From Leptospira sp. (GTDB lineage: Bacteria > Spirochaetota > Leptospiria > Leptospirales > Leptospiraceae), in contig JAPZTS010000017.1 in the NCBI GenBank assembly GCA_027533185.1, forward strand, positions 75,985 through 139,984: a DNA stretch of 64,000 nucleotides, read 5' to 3'. Made by a program: the position numbers and the translations under genes. Every line of letters starts with the position of its first letter. Position 1 is the first letter of the stretch. The notes under the pieces are model-generated. The model was not told where the DNA came from. It made no database searches and saw only the letters and a list, made by a program, of their open reading frames with translations. Shown one piece after another: positions 16,093 to 26,337 of this stretch.

Positions 16093-18696
16093 TTAGGGTC
16101 CTGCCTGGATGTAAAATCCTTCCTTTCGGTATCTCTCTGGATTGAGCAGTTCATTTGGATCCAGGTTTTGTCCTGGGAGATTCGATTGGATGATTGATTT
16201 GGCTCCCGACCGAAGCCAGAACCGAACCCAAGGTATTTGTAGTTTTGGATCTTCCGTAAATGACTTACCAAAAGTTTTATCGGAATAGTAAATAACACGA
16301 GGTACCGTTCGATAATCAATCCGTCTCTGTAACCTTTGGAATTGAATATCTTCGGTGGTTCCTGAATCATTTTTACAAGACCATTGGAATTGCGAAAGAT
16401 TGGCCTCTCGTTTGGATGAATGCCCAGTATCCCAAATATGAATCCGTTCTTTTTCTTTCAGAATTCTGGAACCATCAAAATAGGAAGTCGGAGCAGAAAT
16501 AAAACCATTTTGGTTAGACGCCTTGGTTGCATTACAATCCCAGCTTACTGATGCTATGTTTTTTAATGGTTCGTAAGTTGAAGAGAGAGATTCAAACAAT
16601 ACAAAATCAGAGTCGGTTATTTCCTTTTTTAGAATTTGGAACAGTTGAATACCAGGCTCATTTAAATAAATTTGGAATTGTGTTGTTTCCTTCAAATTTT
16701 GAACCATCTCTTTTGTTGCATATAAAATTTCTGAATGATTTGCCCTTGTAGTTTTAACCTCCTTCCAAGTTAATGCAGTTTTTTTTGGTTCCTTGGGATT
16801 AAACAAAAAAAGGTATAAACTATCTTTGAATGGAAGTAAAAAGATAGAAGGATTTTTTGAATTTTCTAATGCACGAATAGACTCTTCATCAAGTTTTTTT
16901 CTATAAAGAGACTCTGTTTCTCGACTTTCTGAATACGTTGAATCAAAAAACTTGGAATCTCTAGTCGTGTGAAACCCTGCTACATATTTCATTTGTTCAT
17001 GTACGAATGGAATTTGAAAAATAGCATGTGGTCTTTCTATTATAGACTGGTTGTTCTTAATAGAATTGAATTTGTATATGGTATCAAAAAGCACCCAAGT
17101 CTCGTTATCATCTTTCAGATGAGCCAATGCCAATTCTAGAAATTGATCTGTCCCAAAAGAAATAGGTCGATAGTTCCGAATAAAAAATAAATCCTCATAA
17201 GGATACACAGTAAGGTAATCAGACATTGCTTCTCTGATATTTCCCGTCACCGGACCTTTTTTGCCTGAAGCCGCATGTGCAAAAACAAATCCAAAATTTC
17301 GAATGAACTCGGATTGATAAAAACTGTTTTCATCGTCAAGGATACCTCGGCTTTTGGTAAACTCGATCGTAGACTTTCGATATTCTTTTTTATAAATTTG
17401 ATTGTAGCCCTGCAAAACGGTGGCGGCATACTCAAGACGACGCCATCCTTTTCCTTGCGCCATATAGATAATTTCGTCTGCAATTTTGGAAGATAGTTCT
17501 GGATTATCATCCATCACTAACTGCGCAATACGAAGCTTAGGCCATATGTCTGACTCCGATAACTTTTCGGGGTCTTGAATCTTTTGCAGAGCCCGAATTG
17601 CAGCAGAAGTTCCATTTACCTTTTGAATGGATGTTGATACCAAATCTTTAACACCCATTATCCCTAGTGGCTCATTTAAAAAAGGATGAAGTGTGTCTCC
17701 ACTCCAATTATCCAAATCCAATTTTAAATAGTAATCCAAAGACTTTTTGAAGTTTTTCTGAAGAAAGGATAAGGCACCTAACTTAAGATAAATTTTATTA
17801 AGGATGGACGGTTTTTTATTTTTAGTGACTCGTAAATAGTTTTGATAGCTTTCTTCGGAAGAATAATAATCTCCAAGAAGGATTTGGAAAAAAGCAATTC
17901 GTTCCCAAGATAAATCTGAAACATACCCATCTGTGACCTTTTCCATGTCCATTATCATATTTTGGAAATGAATACCTTCTCGGATAAAACCTAAGAATGC
18001 AAGTTTTGCAGGTAAATCTTCATCAATTTGGTCAAGCAGAGGGATCCATTCTAAAATCGGATCTTCAAAAAAAGGAGAACTAACCCGCATTATATTAACA
18101 TAATGTTTGTGCATCTCCTTATCCTTCCCAGTAGGTAGGTCAATATAAAATTGTAGTCTGAATACTCTGCATAGCGAATAATACGGTTTAGTTTTATTAC
18201 AATCCATTCGTATCATTGATTTCTTTTCATCTTCACCACCTTGAAACAAGTTGGATCGCATATTCTTTGCAAGATTACGGAAATAGGTATTAGGCTCTTT
18301 TTGGATATAGTTATCCAAAGTTTTTATTGCTTGCGCTTCTTCTCCCTGAGACTGTTTCCACAAGGAAGTTAATAATGCATCTGCGAAAGAATATTCACCT
18401 TTTTTACTTCTTAATTCATATAAAATATTTGCAATACCAATTTTATCTTTTTTCCGAAGATAATATTCACCTAACATTAAGTAAAAATCTAATTCCTGAA
18501 TATTCGAAAGACCTTCCGGAGCTTTGAATCGATATTCATCTTTGAGGGAAAGTACTTCTTTGCCAGAAAGATAGAGTTTTGGAGTGGACCCAACAAAAAC
18601 CCAACCCTGACTTCTCGGTACCTGAGAAAATAACGGTAAAAAATTGAAAAAATAAAGAACCAAAATAGAAATAAAAATTGTGGGAATCTTAGACAT
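16093..18696 (-). CDS. Large secreted TPR-like protein with CHAT-like C-terminal domain
   Basis: 867 residues with an N-terminal signal peptide (to about residue 25), then about 500 residues of helical, TPR-like repeats (e.g. LLGDYYSSEESYQNYLRV). The last ~280 residues resemble a CHAT peptidase core: FLLPFKDSLYLFLF, IHIWDTGH (cf. the LHxAxHG block), RVIYYSDKTFG where active CHAT proteins have LSACxTG, and FWLRSGAKSIIQSNLP (cf. FLxAGAxxVxxSLW). The catalytic Cys position appears to be Asp, suggesting an inactive fold. The CHAT assignment is my inference; otherwise an orphan protein. Divergent from the hybrid kinase gene. Confidence 0.6.
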   Translation of the reverse strand: MSKIPTIFISILVLYFFNFLPLFSQVPRSQGWVFVGSTPKLYLSGKEVLSLKDEYRFKAPEGLSNIQELDFYLMLGEYYLRKKDKIGIANILYELRSKKGEYSFADALLTSLWKQSQGEEAQAIKTLDNYIQKEPNTYFRNLAKNMRSNLFQGGEDEKKSMIRMDCNKTKPYYSLCRVFRLQFYIDLPTGKDKEMHKHYVNIMRVSSPFFEDPILEWIPLLDQIDEDLPAKLAFLGFIREGIHFQNMIMDMEKVTDGYVSDLSWERIAFFQILLGDYYSSEESYQNYLRVTKNKKPSILNKIYLKLGALSFLQKNFKKSLDYYLKLDLDNWSGDTLHPFLNEPLGIMGVKDLVSTSIQKVNGTSAAIRALQKIQDPEKLSESDIWPKLRIAQLVMDDNPELSSKIADEIIYMAQGKGWRRLEYAATVLQGYNQIYKKEYRKSTIEFTKSRGILDDENSFYQSEFIRNFGFVFAHAASGKKGPVTGNIREAMSDYLTVYPYEDLFFIRNYRPISFGTDQFLELALAHLKDDNETWVLFDTIYKFNSIKNNQSIIERPHAIFQIPFVHEQMKYVAGFHTTRDSKFFDSTYSESRETESLYRKKLDEESIRALENSKNPSIFLLPFKDSLYLFLFNPKEPKKTALTWKEVKTTRANHSEILYATKEMVQNLKETTQFQIYLNEPGIQLFQILKKEITDSDFVLFESLSSTYEPLKNIASVSWDCNATKASNQNGFISAPTSYFDGSRILKEKERIHIWDTGHSSKREANLSQFQWSCKNDSGTTEDIQFQRLQRRIDYRTVPRVIYYSDKTFGKSFTEDPKLQIPWVRFWLRSGAKSIIQSNLPGQNLDPNELLNPERYRKEGFYIQAGP

Positions 18697-18804
18697 CGTT
18701 TACTATAAGTTCCCACGGGTACAGGATTTGGTCAAGTTCCATAAGTTTTTTTGTTACAAGCTTTGATAATTGTCCATTAAAATAGGTGTTCTAAGTCAAT
18801 TCAA

Positions 18805-21800
18805 ATGATTTCAGATTTTAAATTAGAAGATGTGTTGGGTAGTTTTGATGAATTTTTGATCATTGTCGATCAAAAACTCCAAATACAATATTCGATCGTC
18901 TCACCTAATTTGTATATACCGAACGGAGCACTTAGCATCGGATCAAATCTCTCAAACCTTCCCGTTTTACCCAAAGAACTCTTTATTCTCCAATCACTTT
19001 CGAAGGATTCTTTGCAAAGACGACACAATTTTTCGATAAGCCTTACTTTGGCCGGAAATTCTTTTCGAGTTCAGGGTAGATTCACAAATTTGGGAACTGG
19101 TCCAGCACTCGTGATCCGAGGAGAACCGAATCCAAACATAGAAAATTTGGTATTGGATGTCGGACCTAACGTTATTTTCCGCTCAAAATATGATGCAGAT
19201 TTTGTAATTAGTTTTGTTTCATCCAACATTTCCTTTCTCTACCAATACCAACCACAAGACTTTATTTCCGGAAAACTAAAGAAGAAGGATTTAATTTTTG
19301 AGGGAGATTTGGAAAGAGTAATCGAAGAAGAAAAAGTATTTCTAAGGGGAGGACTGCGAAATTTTTCAATTGAATACCGATTAAAAAAGGGGAATGGAGA
19401 AATCATTTATGTCAGTGAATTCAATGTGGTTACTTACTATGATTCATTGCCAACAGAAAAGATTTGTTTCTTAATTGATATATCCGAGCAAAAGGAAAGA
19501 GAATCGCAAATCATAAGCCAACGAAACGAGCTTTTTAAAATCAAACGACTGTTTGAAGATACCAATGAAGTAGCCTTAAGCGGAGGGTGGGAAATAGATC
19601 TGATCCATCAATTGCATTGGTGGTCGGATGGTTTCAAAAAAGTTTTCGATCTACCACTCAACGTCCAACCAAATGAATATTCGTTTTCAAGTCTTATAAT
19701 ATTAGAAAAAGATATTGAGATTTATAATAACGCGATTTTAGAAGCAATCCAACATAGTTTGCCTTTTGATATTGAGTTAAGAATGAAAGATTCGAAAGAA
19801 CAAAGTAAATGGATAAGGATTGTCGGTAAACCAGAATTAAAGAATGGTAAATGCATTCGGATTTTTGGCAGTTTGCAGGATCTATCCGAAAGAAGAGAAA
19901 TGCAAATACAAAAGGAAGAAGCATTGGCAAGGCTTGAAAACCTTTTGGATGCAACCACTCATGTTACCATAATAGGAACCGATACGGATGGAATCATTAC
20001 TCATTTTAACAAAGGGGCTGAAAATCTCTTAGGATATAAAGCCAAGGAAGTAATAGGGAAAACGACACCTTATATTTTCCACCTTCCCGATGAAGTACAA
20101 AATCGGTCTGATTTTTTAAGCGTAAAATATGGATATCCAATACAAGGTTTTGAAACCTTTGTACATCTCGCAAAACAGGGAGTAGTTGATTCTAGAGAAT
20201 GGACTTACGTTAAAAAAACAGGAGAAACATTCCCTGTTGAGTTGGTGATATCCTCCGTAAAAAACCGAAACAACGATATTATTGGTTTTTTAGGTATTGG
20301 GATCGATATTTCCAATCACAAAGCGACAGAAAGAACACTAAGAGAAAGTGAAAGTCGTTGGCAGTTTGCCCTTGAAGGTTCTGGGGATGGAATCTGGGAT
20401 TGGAATGCAATTACAAACAAGGTTTATTTTTCCAAACAATGGAAATCTATGTTAGGTTATTCGGAACTAGAAATCGGAGATTCTTTGCAAGAATGGGAAT
20501 CTCGTGTTCATCCAGATGATCTAGCTGAGTGTTTTAAACATCTGAACGAACATTTTGAAAAAAAAGTTCCTGTTTACACAAGCGAACATCGCATGCTTCA
20601 CAAAAATGGAGAGTATGTATGGATTCTGGACAGAGGAAAGGTAATCGAAAGAGATAGACAAGGAAAGCCGGTTCGTGTGATCGGAACACATTCGGATATC
20701 ACTGAACGTAAAAATATGGAAAAGATGCTAAAGGAAGCAAAATCCAAAGCTGAATCTGCATCCTCTGCTAAATCTGAATTTCTTGCAAATATGAGCCATG
20801 AAATCAGAACTCCACTCAATGGTGTAATTGGATTCTCAGAGCTACTATCAAAAACAAATTTAGATGAGATTCAAAAACAGTACACGGAAACGATTTCCAT
20901 TTCCGCAAATTCGTTGTTAGATCTAATTAATGATATTCTAGATTTTTCCAAAATAGAATCGGGAAAAATGGACTTACATTTTGAGCCAGTCAGTCTGAAC
21001 GACTTGTTTTACCAAATCAACGAAATTATCAAATTCAAATCGAATCAAAAAGGTCTGAATTATATTTTGGAGATTGATAAGAATGTCCCAAACATCATTC
21101 TAACGGATGCAATACGACTTCGTCAGATTATTTTGAATTTGACCAGCAATGCTATTAAATTTACCGAAATAGGATTCGTGAAAGTTAGAATTTCTGCCTC
21201 CAAACTCTATGATGACATTCACCATTTTACTTTTGAAATTCGAGATACTGGAATTGGAATTGATGAAGAAAATCAGAAAAAAATATTTGAAGCATTCTCT
21301 CAAGCAGATACCTCAACAACTCGAAAATTTGGGGGCACGGGCCTTGGGCTTACTATCTCATCACAATTGCTAAAACTCTTTGGATCCAAATTATCAGTTA
21401 ATTCTTCACTAAACAATGGATCGGTCTTTTCTTTTTCATTTCCTATTAAAGCTTTGAAGGATTCGGAACAAACCCCGATTTCATCTGATCTATTAAAAAA
21501 ACAGCCAGAACCAAATTTGGATAATACCGTCTACTTACAAACAGGAGAAGCTTTAGCAAGAATCCTAATCGCTGAAGATAATCCTGTGAATATGATGCTC
21601 ACAAGGGCACTCATTCGGAAGATTTTTCCAAATGCGGAGATATTAGAAGCGAAAGATGGAAGTGAGGCAGTGGTGTTATTCGAAGAGCACAGTCCCAATT
21701 TAATCCTTATGGATATTCAAATGCCCGAATTGAATGGGTATGATGCTACGAAAAAAATAAGAGATTTAAAAAATGGAAAGACAATTCCGATTCTAGCTTT

Positions 21801-21945
21801 AACGGCTGGGACTGTAGCAGGAGAAGAATCAAGATGTTTGGCAGCAGGAATGAATGACTATATCTCCAAACCAGTTGTTTTAAAGACATTGTCTGAAAAA
21901 TTAAAAAAGTGGCTTATCACAGAGGATGTCAAAAAAACAATGTAA
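18805..21945 (+). CDS. Multi-PAS hybrid sensor histidine kinase/response regulator
   Basis: 1046 residues with no transmembrane helix, so a cytoplasmic sensor. About four PAS/PAC regions occupy residues 115-640 (e.g. GTDTDGIITHFNKGAENLLGY, and a C-terminal PAC ending in GTHSDITERK). The HisKA box SHEIRTPLNG gives phospho-His665, the ATPase domain shows DTGIGI and KFGGTGLGLTI, and a C-terminal receiver has AEDNPVNM, phospho-Asp970 in LILMDIQMPE and TAG/Lys in the usual order. No HPt or partner regulator lies nearby. The signal is unknown. Confidence 0.92.
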   Translation: MISDFKLEDVLGSFDEFLIIVDQKLQIQYSIVSPNLYIPNGALSIGSNLSNLPVLPKELFILQSLSKDSLQRRHNFSISLTLAGNSFRVQGRFTNLGTGPALVIRGEPNPNIENLVLDVGPNVIFRSKYDADFVISFVSSNISFLYQYQPQDFISGKLKKKDLIFEGDLERVIEEEKVFLRGGLRNFSIEYRLKKGNGEIIYVSEFNVVTYYDSLPTEKICFLIDISEQKERESQIISQRNELFKIKRLFEDTNEVALSGGWEIDLIHQLHWWSDGFKKVFDLPLNVQPNEYSFSSLIILEKDIEIYNNAILEAIQHSLPFDIELRMKDSKEQSKWIRIVGKPELKNGKCIRIFGSLQDLSERREMQIQKEEALARLENLLDATTHVTIIGTDTDGIITHFNKGAENLLGYKAKEVIGKTTPYIFHLPDEVQNRSDFLSVKYGYPIQGFETFVHLAKQGVVDSREWTYVKKTGETFPVELVISSVKNRNNDIIGFLGIGIDISNHKATERTLRESESRWQFALEGSGDGIWDWNAITNKVYFSKQWKSMLGYSELEIGDSLQEWESRVHPDDLAECFKHLNEHFEKKVPVYTSEHRMLHKNGEYVWILDRGKVIERDRQGKPVRVIGTHSDITERKNMEKMLKEAKSKAESASSAKSEFLANMSHEIRTPLNGVIGFSELLSKTNLDEIQKQYTETISISANSLLDLINDILDFSKIESGKMDLHFEPVSLNDLFYQINEIIKFKSNQKGLNYILEIDKNVPNIILTDAIRLRQIILNLTSNAIKFTEIGFVKVRISASKLYDDIHHFTFEIRDTGIGIDEENQKKIFEAFSQADTSTTRKFGGTGLGLTISSQLLKLFGSKLSVNSSLNNGSVFSFSFPIKALKDSEQTPISSDLLKKQPEPNLDNTVYLQTGEALARILIAEDNPVNMMLTRALIRKIFPNAEILEAKDGSEAVVLFEEHSPNLILMDIQMPELNGYDATKKIRDLKNGKTIPILALTAGTVAGEESRCLAAGMNDYISKPVVLKTLSEKLKKWLITEDVKKTM

Positions 21946-21950
21946 TTATT

Positions 21951-23831
21951 GTGCTGGTATCTATTTCAAAATTATCCAAATCCATTGGTGACAAAAAACT
22001 TTTTACAAATGTTGACTTCGGAATATCCGAAGGTGAAAAAGTAGCAATCGTTGGGATCAATGGTTCCGGTAAATCAACCTTCTTACGCGCATTACTTGGT
22101 AGAGAAGAAATTGATTCGGGACAAATTGTTAAGAGCAATCATTTAAAAATTTCTATTTTAGAACAAAATCCAATTTTTTCACCTGACGAACGAATCATCG
22201 ATCACATCTATAATGGCGAAAACAAAATTGTTAAATTGCTAAAAAAATACGAACTAGTTTGTGAAGCATTGGGCAATGGATCAGATACTGCGGAAGAAGA
22301 CTACACAGAAATCACACAAGAGATGGATAGACTCAGTGCATGGGATTATGAAAAACAGGTTAAATCCATACTAAAGGAGTTAGGTGTAGATCATTTAGAA
22401 CGAAAGATGTCCAACCTCTCGGGAGGAATGCTCAAAAAAGTAGAACTTGCTAAAGCTTTGATTGATGAAAGCAATTTACTGATTTTGGATGAGCCGACAA
22501 ATCATCTTGATGTTAAATCCATCCTATGGCTAGAAGAATATCTATCCAACCTGAACAGTGCCGTTTTACTTATAACACATGATAGATACTTTCTAGATCG
22601 AGTCGTTGGCAAGATCTTGGAATTTAGCAATGGGAATTATTATCTATACTCTGGTAATTACTCAGAGTATTTGAGTCTTAAAGTAGCAAGAGAAGAAACC
22701 CTTTACAAACAAGAAGAAAAAGCCAAACAATTTCTTAAGCAAGAGATGAAATGGCTCAAACGGCAACCTAAAGCCAGAACAACAAAACAAAAAGCAAGAA
22801 TTGATAGAGCCTCAGCACTGCAAAACCGAGAAAAACCACCTGAACAAAAAGAATTAGAGCTTTCTGTAGCTGCCAAGAGACAAGGAAAAACTATTTTAGA
22901 ATTACACAATATTCAAAAATCATTTGGAGAAAGGAAGATTATTCGGGATTTTACTTATCATTTTAAGGCAAAAGAACGTCTAGGGATCATTGGTGCAAAC
23001 GGGATCGGTAAATCCACTCTCTTAAATATAATGGCCGGGAAAATTTCGCCCGATTTTGGTTTTTTGAAACCTGGTATTAATACAAAGATAGGATACTTTG
23101 ATCAAAATAACCAAGATCTTCCATTAGATAGAAATGTTTTGGAGTACATTAAAGACGTAGCGGGAGAAATGATAGAAACAGAATCCGGGGAAAAGATAAC
23201 CGCCGCAAAAATGTTAGAGCGATTTCTTTTCGATGGAAAACTTCAATACACTCCGATAGCAAAACTATCTGGAGGCGAAAAAAGAAGACTTTACTTAGTT
23301 CAGATACTTATGACTGGACCAAATTTTTTAATCCTCGACGAACCTACAAATGATCTAGATATCCAAACACTTTCTATCCTCGAATCCTTTTTAGAAGAAT
23401 TCCCTGGAACAGTTGTTACCGTATCGCATGATCGATACTTTTTAGACCGAGTTGCCGAAGGTTTAATCCTGTTTCGTAATTCAGGTACATTGGATCTTTA
23501 TGTTGGCACATTCTCGTCCTTTCTCGAAGAGGAAGGAATGGATTGGGAAAAAGGGAACATTGATAAAGAACAAGAAGAACAACTAACAACAAACGAAAAA
23601 AATAAGCCTGAGATACCCCGACATTCTAGTCCATCAAAAGACCAGAAAAAAATTCAAAAAATCGAATCTGAGATAACAAGTCTAGAATCTAAAAAGGCAA
23701 ATCTCCAGAAAGAAATGGAGTTAGTTTCTGAAGACTTTGTAAAACTTGCAGAACTCACAAAAGAATTGAGTAAACTAGAGGAGGAAATTCTTTACAAATT
23801 GTCTGAATGGGAAACACTTCATCCCGGATGA
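21951..23831 (+). CDS. ABC-F family ATPase (Uup-like)
   Basis: Two ABC cassettes without transmembrane segments: first Walker A GINGSGKST and signature LSGGMLKK, second GANGIGKST and LSGGEKRR, each with an ILDEPTN Walker B. A P-site linker (KWLKRQPKARTTKQKARIDRA) joins them and a C-terminal charged coiled coil (about the last 70 residues) is Uup-like. ABC-F proteins act at the ribosome. Start chosen as GTG at 21951, a few bases after the kinase stop; no ATG is available and the ribosome site is weak. Confidence 0.85.
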   Translation: MLVSISKLSKSIGDKKLFTNVDFGISEGEKVAIVGINGSGKSTFLRALLGREEIDSGQIVKSNHLKISILEQNPIFSPDERIIDHIYNGENKIVKLLKKYELVCEALGNGSDTAEEDYTEITQEMDRLSAWDYEKQVKSILKELGVDHLERKMSNLSGGMLKKVELAKALIDESNLLILDEPTNHLDVKSILWLEEYLSNLNSAVLLITHDRYFLDRVVGKILEFSNGNYYLYSGNYSEYLSLKVAREETLYKQEEKAKQFLKQEMKWLKRQPKARTTKQKARIDRASALQNREKPPEQKELELSVAAKRQGKTILELHNIQKSFGERKIIRDFTYHFKAKERLGIIGANGIGKSTLLNIMAGKISPDFGFLKPGINTKIGYFDQNNQDLPLDRNVLEYIKDVAGEMIETESGEKITAAKMLERFLFDGKLQYTPIAKLSGGEKRRLYLVQILMTGPNFLILDEPTNDLDIQTLSILESFLEEFPGTVVTVSHDRYFLDRVAEGLILFRNSGTLDLYVGTFSSFLEEEGMDWEKGNIDKEQEEQLTTNEKNKPEIPRHSSPSKDQKKIQKIESEITSLESKKANLQKEMELVSEDFVKLAELTKELSKLEEEILYKLSEWETLHPG

Positions 23832-24171
23832 AAACGGTTTACTATACGAGACTTCTCATTTGGACACCGATCATCACTCCAGTCTTCAATATTTTGTCGG
23901 AGGAAATTTCCTTACAGTTGGAACGAGGGGATTTGCTTGTTATGCTGATGGATGGTCTGACAGAGGGAAGGTCTCCTAGTTCCACCAAAATGTTCGGAGA
24001 AGAAGAATAGTAACAATTGGTAATCCGAAATAGAGATAATCCTTTGAATGAAATTTTAGATATTGTGTTTAAAGCAATCATTCAATTGTCAGGAAGTATA
24101 GATCGGATACAGGATGATCTATAACATTGGGAATTATGCGTTATACGAAAATTAAAAACTACAATTGATTT
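23828..24171 (+). pseudogene. Remnant of SpoIIE/RsbU-type PP2C phosphatase
   Basis: The tail of a SpoIIE-type phosphatase is recognisable across three reading frames: LQLERGDLLVMLMDGLTEGRS and a KMFGEE end in one frame, RDNPLNEILDIVFKAI..DRIQDD in the next, and ITLGIMRYTK in a third. The frames are broken by stops at 24008 and 24122, so the gene is decayed and lacks its 5' part. The intact relative would dephosphorylate an anti-anti-sigma factor. Confidence 0.6.
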
Positions 24172-24232
24172 AAAACTAAAAAAGGGAACTATTGCAAAAT
24201 GTTTTGAATGAACCAACATCATCATCTTCTAA

Positions 24233-24550
24233 CAACATGCAGTCTTTGGAGGGCTTTCTAACACCAATTTTTTTTGTTACGATTTATCTAATAAGAATGT
24301 TATCACTCCAGATTTTAATTTTTCTGCCTCGACTGTTACCGATATCCAAATCACTCCCTCTGGCAAGGCTATACTTTCAGGATCCATTGGTCAAATTGGT
24401 GGTGTCAGTCGAACAAATTTTACGGTAATTGATCTAGTTAACAATTCATTGAAAGGTTATTTTCCTGAAAAGAATGGAAATATAGCAAGAACCTATCTAA
24501 CAGAGACAAACGGATTCATGGTAGATTTCGAATCCTTCCGATTGGTGTAG
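24233..24550 (+). pseudogene. 3' fragment of a beta-propeller (delta-60/DUF5122-like) protein
   Basis: An open frame of about 104 codons with no usable start. It contains VTDIQITPSGKAILSGSI followed by GQIGGVSRTNF and VIDL, which resembles one blade of the DUF5122 propeller family (pattern V..I....GK....GS....GGV.R). The protein's 5' part is missing. Identification of the repeat type is tentative. Confidence 0.4.
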
Positions 24551-24581
24551 AATCGTATTCTGCTTTTTGAGGGTTTCTAGG

Positions 24582-25226
24582 TTATTGCAATCGACTCTCT
24601 ATCTCCAAAAAATTTCCAATGATCGTCGGAACATGATCCGAAAGCTCTTCCCTCTTGTGAGAGGTTGCAACTCCGATCACAGTGCATCCTGCATTGATTC
24701 CCGCTTGGATTCCTAAAATAGCATCCTCAAACACAACACATTCATTTGGTGGCAAATTTAGACCTTTGGCACATAGCAAATATACCTCTGGATTTGGTTT
24801 GCCATGTTTTACCTGAGAGCCATCAATGATACAATCAAAATAATTGCGTAGACCTAAGTTATCCAAGGTAAAAACCACGTTTGTAGTAGGAGCGGAGGTT
24901 CCCAAAGCAATTTTTTTCTTTCTAGATCGTAAGGATTCTAAAAAGGGAATGAGTCCATCGAGAGGTTTCATAAAGTTCCGATAGATACTTTGGTAGCGAG
25001 TTTCTTTCTCTAAGGCATAGGCAAAAACCTCAGACTCGGAAATATCTCCAAAGATGGAACGAAAGAGATCCGCATTGGTTTTCCCATTAAAATCCTTCCG
25101 ATAGATTTCTTCGTTGAGTGGAAAATCGTATTTTTTTGCAAATTCCATCCACGCCTGGAAATGAAATTTATGGTTGTCTACCACAACCCCATCCATATCA
25201 AAAATAAAACCATTAAAAGAACTCAT
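24582..25226 (-). CDS. HAD-superfamily phosphatase/phosphomutase (beta-PGM-like)
   Basis: 214 residues. The HAD nucleophile motif FDMDGVVVDN gives Asp10 and Asp12; GTSAPTTN is motif II and CVVFEDAILGIQAG is motif IV, with a helical cap between. This is the beta-phosphoglucomutase/GPH-like subfamily acting on small phosphorylated sugars. It is the only intact gene in an otherwise decayed 2.6-kb stretch. Substrate cannot be predicted. Confidence 0.85.
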   Translation of the reverse strand: MSSFNGFIFDMDGVVVDNHKFHFQAWMEFAKKYDFPLNEEIYRKDFNGKTNADLFRSIFGDISESEVFAYALEKETRYQSIYRNFMKPLDGLIPFLESLRSRKKKIALGTSAPTTNVVFTLDNLGLRNYFDCIIDGSQVKHGKPNPEVYLLCAKGLNLPPNECVVFEDAILGIQAGINAGCTVIGVATSHKREELSDHVPTIIGNFLEIESRLQ

Positions 25227-25441
25227 TACACAAAACTAAAATAAAAATCAATTCCCCGTCAAGTGTATTCGTTTGTCTGTTTGCAAATCAGATTTTCAAG
25301 ATACATTGTAAAAGTATACGCTTACTTACTTATATGTAATTATATTATCAATCTCTAGAGTATATACAATCTAGTAACCAAATCAAAGTTTAAAACATTG
25401 CGGATTTTTAAATTATTTTTCTGCTTATTATCAAATCTTAA
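25227..25441. other. AT-rich non-coding stretch
   Basis: No open frame, tandem repeat or stable hairpin was found here. It is the upstream region of the HAD gene and probably holds its promoter; no clear -35/-10 pair could be assigned. Confidence 0.4.
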
Positions 25442-25630
25442 ATAATTGAGGCGGTAGATGAAATCGAATTGGTATCTACAGATGGTGGAGATCTATTTAT
25501 GGATTCGTATTCCGATCCAAGATGGTTTACTCATTACAGACCAACAGCAGAATTCCGGGGAAGCGGCGCCGAAGTTACTCGTCGAATCACTATTAGGAGG
25601 ACGATAGAAGATACCATTAATATGCGATGA
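25442..25630 (+). pseudogene. Unidentified gene fragment
   Basis: An open frame of about 62 codons without an early start, with protein-like composition (STDGGDLFMDSYSDPRWFTH, then an Arg/Thr/Ile-rich end). It looks like the 3' end of a lost gene. An ATG at 25499 could give a 43-residue peptide, but nothing supports its expression. Confidence 0.3.
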
Positions 25631-25650
25631 ATAGGAGGAAAATCAAGAAT

Positions 25651-25947
25651 CTAAATTAAATTAGACACTAAACACTTTTTATCTGCCATGGCTGGCATCG
25701 ATATTTCTTTTACACAAGTATAAGGAGTAGTTGCTAAGTATCGTAAATTTAAAACAGTTATCCCTATTTTGCTTTCACGCAGATTTTCTCTTAAAGCATG
25801 CGCAATACCTCGAATTACAAATTTAGAGGCAGAAAATGAAACTTCTTTACCATTGTGGTTATCTAATCCCCAAGTAGAACCGATTAGGATAATTTTTGCA
25901 TTCGTTGTTTTTTCATCAGGAATCCATACCCTTAGATACTGTTACTG
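25651..25947 (-). pseudogene. Remnant of a short-chain dehydrogenase/reductase
   Basis: The minus strand encodes the middle and end of an SDR: KIILIGSTWG (catalytic-Ser strand), VSFSASKFVIRGIAHALREN (catalytic YxxxK helix, with Phe at the Tyr position) and ITVLNLRYLATTPY. The N-terminal Rossmann GxxxGxG part is absent and a stop lies just upstream, so the gene is truncated and not functional. Confidence 0.65.
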
Positions 25948-26337
25948 GATCTGGGTATTCTGTTCTATGCTCTTGGATACATTTTTAGATATTGTTATTA
26001 ATGGATCAATTTGATTCATCTTCTCATCGTTAATTATTTTTTATTTGTTCAAGGATTACGAATCGAAAACAGTTGTTATATTTTTCTGGATTTGTAGCAA
26101 GTGAATTTCCGACTAACGGAGATTTTTTATGTGAGAGGATTATGGAATTGTAGTGGGGAATGCTGATTTTTTATTTCGAGTTGAAAATACAGTTAATACA
26201 GAAATTTCCATTGGGTGAAAATACGATATTAGAAGATTCTCCAGAAGAAGGCGTTTCAATATCCGCCTCACATATCGGGCTTTCATTGAAAGTTCAAAAA
26301 CAATCCTACTCTTTAAGACTTTTGAATGGGTATCGTA
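25948..26337. other. Intergenic region upstream of ilvC
   Basis: No convincing gene. A plus-strand open frame at 26160-26501 runs through the hairpin into ilvC in another frame and resembles nothing recognisable; it may be coincidental or residual coding DNA. The region is AT-rich and continues the decayed zone. Confidence 0.35.

Noticed and set aside
24192..24428. A 78-codon plus-strand frame over the propeller fragment
   Set aside because: The neighbouring frame carries the propeller-like pattern; this one is low-complexity hydrophobic shadow.
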